23,786 nt of DNA from IMG/VR virus record IMGVR_UViG_3300028548_002669, positions 1 through 23,786 of that record. One strand, written 5' to 3'. The stretch comes from a virus. The notes beneath the pieces were generated by a model that did not search any database, was not told the DNA's origin, and saw only the letters and a program-made list of their open reading frames with translations. Positions 23,032 to 23,786 of this stretch are shown piece by piece; positions within the stretch are counted from its first letter, which is position 1; each line of letters starts with the position of its first letter. Made by a program: the position numbers and the translations under genes.

Positions 23032-23786
23032 ATGAGCACAGTTAGAATGTCAGAGTTATTGGAACAAGCGAGATCGTTTGATTCCAGTAAGTTAAAACCA
23101 CAAACAACATCGTGGGCTCCTTTACAAGAAGGTGTCAACGAAGCAGTATCTCCTGAACAACAGGCTGCAATTGCAATCTCTAAGAAAAATAAATCTAAAA
23201 ATAAAGACGAAGAAACTGAGATTGAGGAAAGCGGTCATACAGATGTTGCTTCTGCAATAACTAATGTTAAGGTTGCTATGTCAGCTCTTACAAAGATGTC
23301 TGGTGAACTTTCTAAGTTGAGTCCAGAAGATTCGCTTCCCTCATGGTGGACAAACAAAGTCGCAGTCGCAGTTGATAAACTAGACGGTATGGCAGACTAC
23401 CTTGATGCGAAAGTAGAATCTGTTAAACTTGATGAGTTAGTGCCTACAAGTCGACACGTTGGCAAGAGTAAAAAGAATAAAGACATGTTCGCTGTGTTTG
23501 ATACAAATGGCGAAGAAGTAAAACTATTTAAAGATGAAGATGATGCTAGAGAATATTCTCTTAAAAACCATGATAAGTTGATGGGTCATGATAAAAAACC
23601 ATTTAAGAAAGAAGAAGTTGAACCTGATACTATGAATCCAAGAGATCATGTTGCTAAGAGTAAAAAGAACCCAGATATGTTCTGTGTGTTTGATACAAAA
23701 GGTAATGAAGTAAAACTATTTAAAGACAGAAAAGATGCTGAGGAATATGCAATTAAGAATCACGATTCATTAATGAGTGAAGAAGT
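23032..23786 (+). CDS. Repeat-containing late protein, 3' end missing
   Basis: Open from ATG 23032 to the window edge, about 251 residues, no stop. It begins MSTVRMSELLEQARSFDSSK. A segment with GHTDVASAITNVKVAMSAL and PEDSLPSWWTNKVAVAVDKL (about 65-115) is a block seen in several marine T4-like virion-type proteins. It then carries two copies of a 41-residue repeat (KSKKN-x-DMF-x-VFDT-x-G-x-EVKLFKD), 64 residues apart. A ribosome binding site (GGGATAGGA) lies at the end of the preceding gene, 4 bases upstream. No enzymatic motif is seen. Likely structural or host-surface interaction protein (inference). Confidence 0.75.
   Translation, partial: MSTVRMSELLEQARSFDSSKLKPQTTSWAPLQEGVNEAVSPEQQAAIAISKKNKSKNKDEETEIEESGHTDVASAITNVKVAMSALTKMSGELSKLSPEDSLPSWWTNKVAVAVDKLDGMADYLDAKVESVKLDELVPTSRHVGKSKKNKDMFAVFDTNGEEVKLFKDEDDAREYSLKNHDKLMGHDKKPFKKEEVEPDTMNPRDHVAKSKKNPDMFCVFDTKGNEVKLFKDRKDAEEYAIKNHDSLMSEE
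23461..23775 (+). repeat. Two coding repeats of 123 bases
   Basis: Copy 1 at 23461-23583 and copy 2 at 23653-23775, with a period of 192 bases (64 codons). Both encode 41 residues sharing KSKKN, DMF, VFDT, EVKLFKD, a DA/EY pair and KNHD near the end. DNA identity is high but broken by silent and coding changes, so it is an old duplication kept in frame. More copies may lie beyond the window. Confidence 0.85.

Noticed and set aside
1-23786. tRNA genes, CRISPR arrays, integrase or insertion sequences
   Set aside because: No cloverleaf-like gaps, spaced direct repeats, or transposase/integrase motifs were seen; intergenic space is too small for most of these.

Overview
The window looks like part of an AT-rich (roughly one third G+C by eye) T4-like marine myovirus genome, of the cyanophage/pelagiphage type. 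All genes lie on the + strand, most of them overlapping or spaced by only a few bases. The T4 core replication and recombination set is clear from protein similarity: sliding clamp gp45, clamp-loader gp44 and gp62, RegA, UvsX and helicase gp41. Typical marine T4-like accessory genes surround it: Hsp20, a CobT/CobS-like pair, MazG-like, several 2-oxoglutarate/Fe(II) oxygenases and DNA methyltransferases. No tRNA, integrase, insertion sequence or CRISPR array was seen, and no non-coding stretch exceeds 300 bases.

Layout. 1-737 is the 3' part of a beta-class DNA methyltransferase. 846-4342 holds a metallopeptidase/VWA protein and a CobS/MoxR-type AAA+ ATPase, each behind its own near-identical sigma70-like promoter. 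4356-4912 is hsp20 with a T4-type late promoter and a leader that can fold into a ROSE-like RNA thermometer. 4919-6387 begins with a promoter embedded in inverted repeats, followed by a 2OG oxygenase and a DUF3310-like small protein. 6405-9521 is the replication operon gp45-gp44-(2OG oxygenase)-gp62-regA. 9523-11230 has a RimK-like ATP-grasp ligase fused to a retropepsin-like domain, then an unknown 84-aa protein. 11227-14124 has tandem promoters and then an asparagine-synthase-like PP-loop enzyme, a C5-cytosine DNA methyltransferase and a CmoA-like enzyme, all overlapping. 14134-17940 holds mazG-like, uvsX, a third 2OG oxygenase, an unknown gene in the gp40 position, and gp41. 17946-end starts with a second T4-type late promoter and carries large proteins of virion-module type: a possible PD-(D/E)XK protein, a ligase-like protein, an 869-aa mosaic and a truncated repeat-containing protein.

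How the genes may work together. gp45/44/62/41/UvsX are replisome and recombination parts, with RegA as translational repressor. MazG-like, DUF3310-like and the methyltransferases suggest nucleotide-pool and DNA-modification work. The most intriguing unit is 11395-14124. A CmoA homologue keeps the Arg equivalent to E. coli CmoA Arg199, which holds the carboxylate of carboxy-SAM. It lies directly behind a C5-cytosine methyltransferase whose motif X has Arg where Asn is usual, and behind an amide-forming-type PP-loop enzyme. This suggests, as a hypothesis, natural DNA cytosine carboxymethylation followed by amidation. The second highlight is the hsp20 leader, which combines a late promoter with a ROSE-type UUGCU/AGGA pairing over the ribosome binding site.
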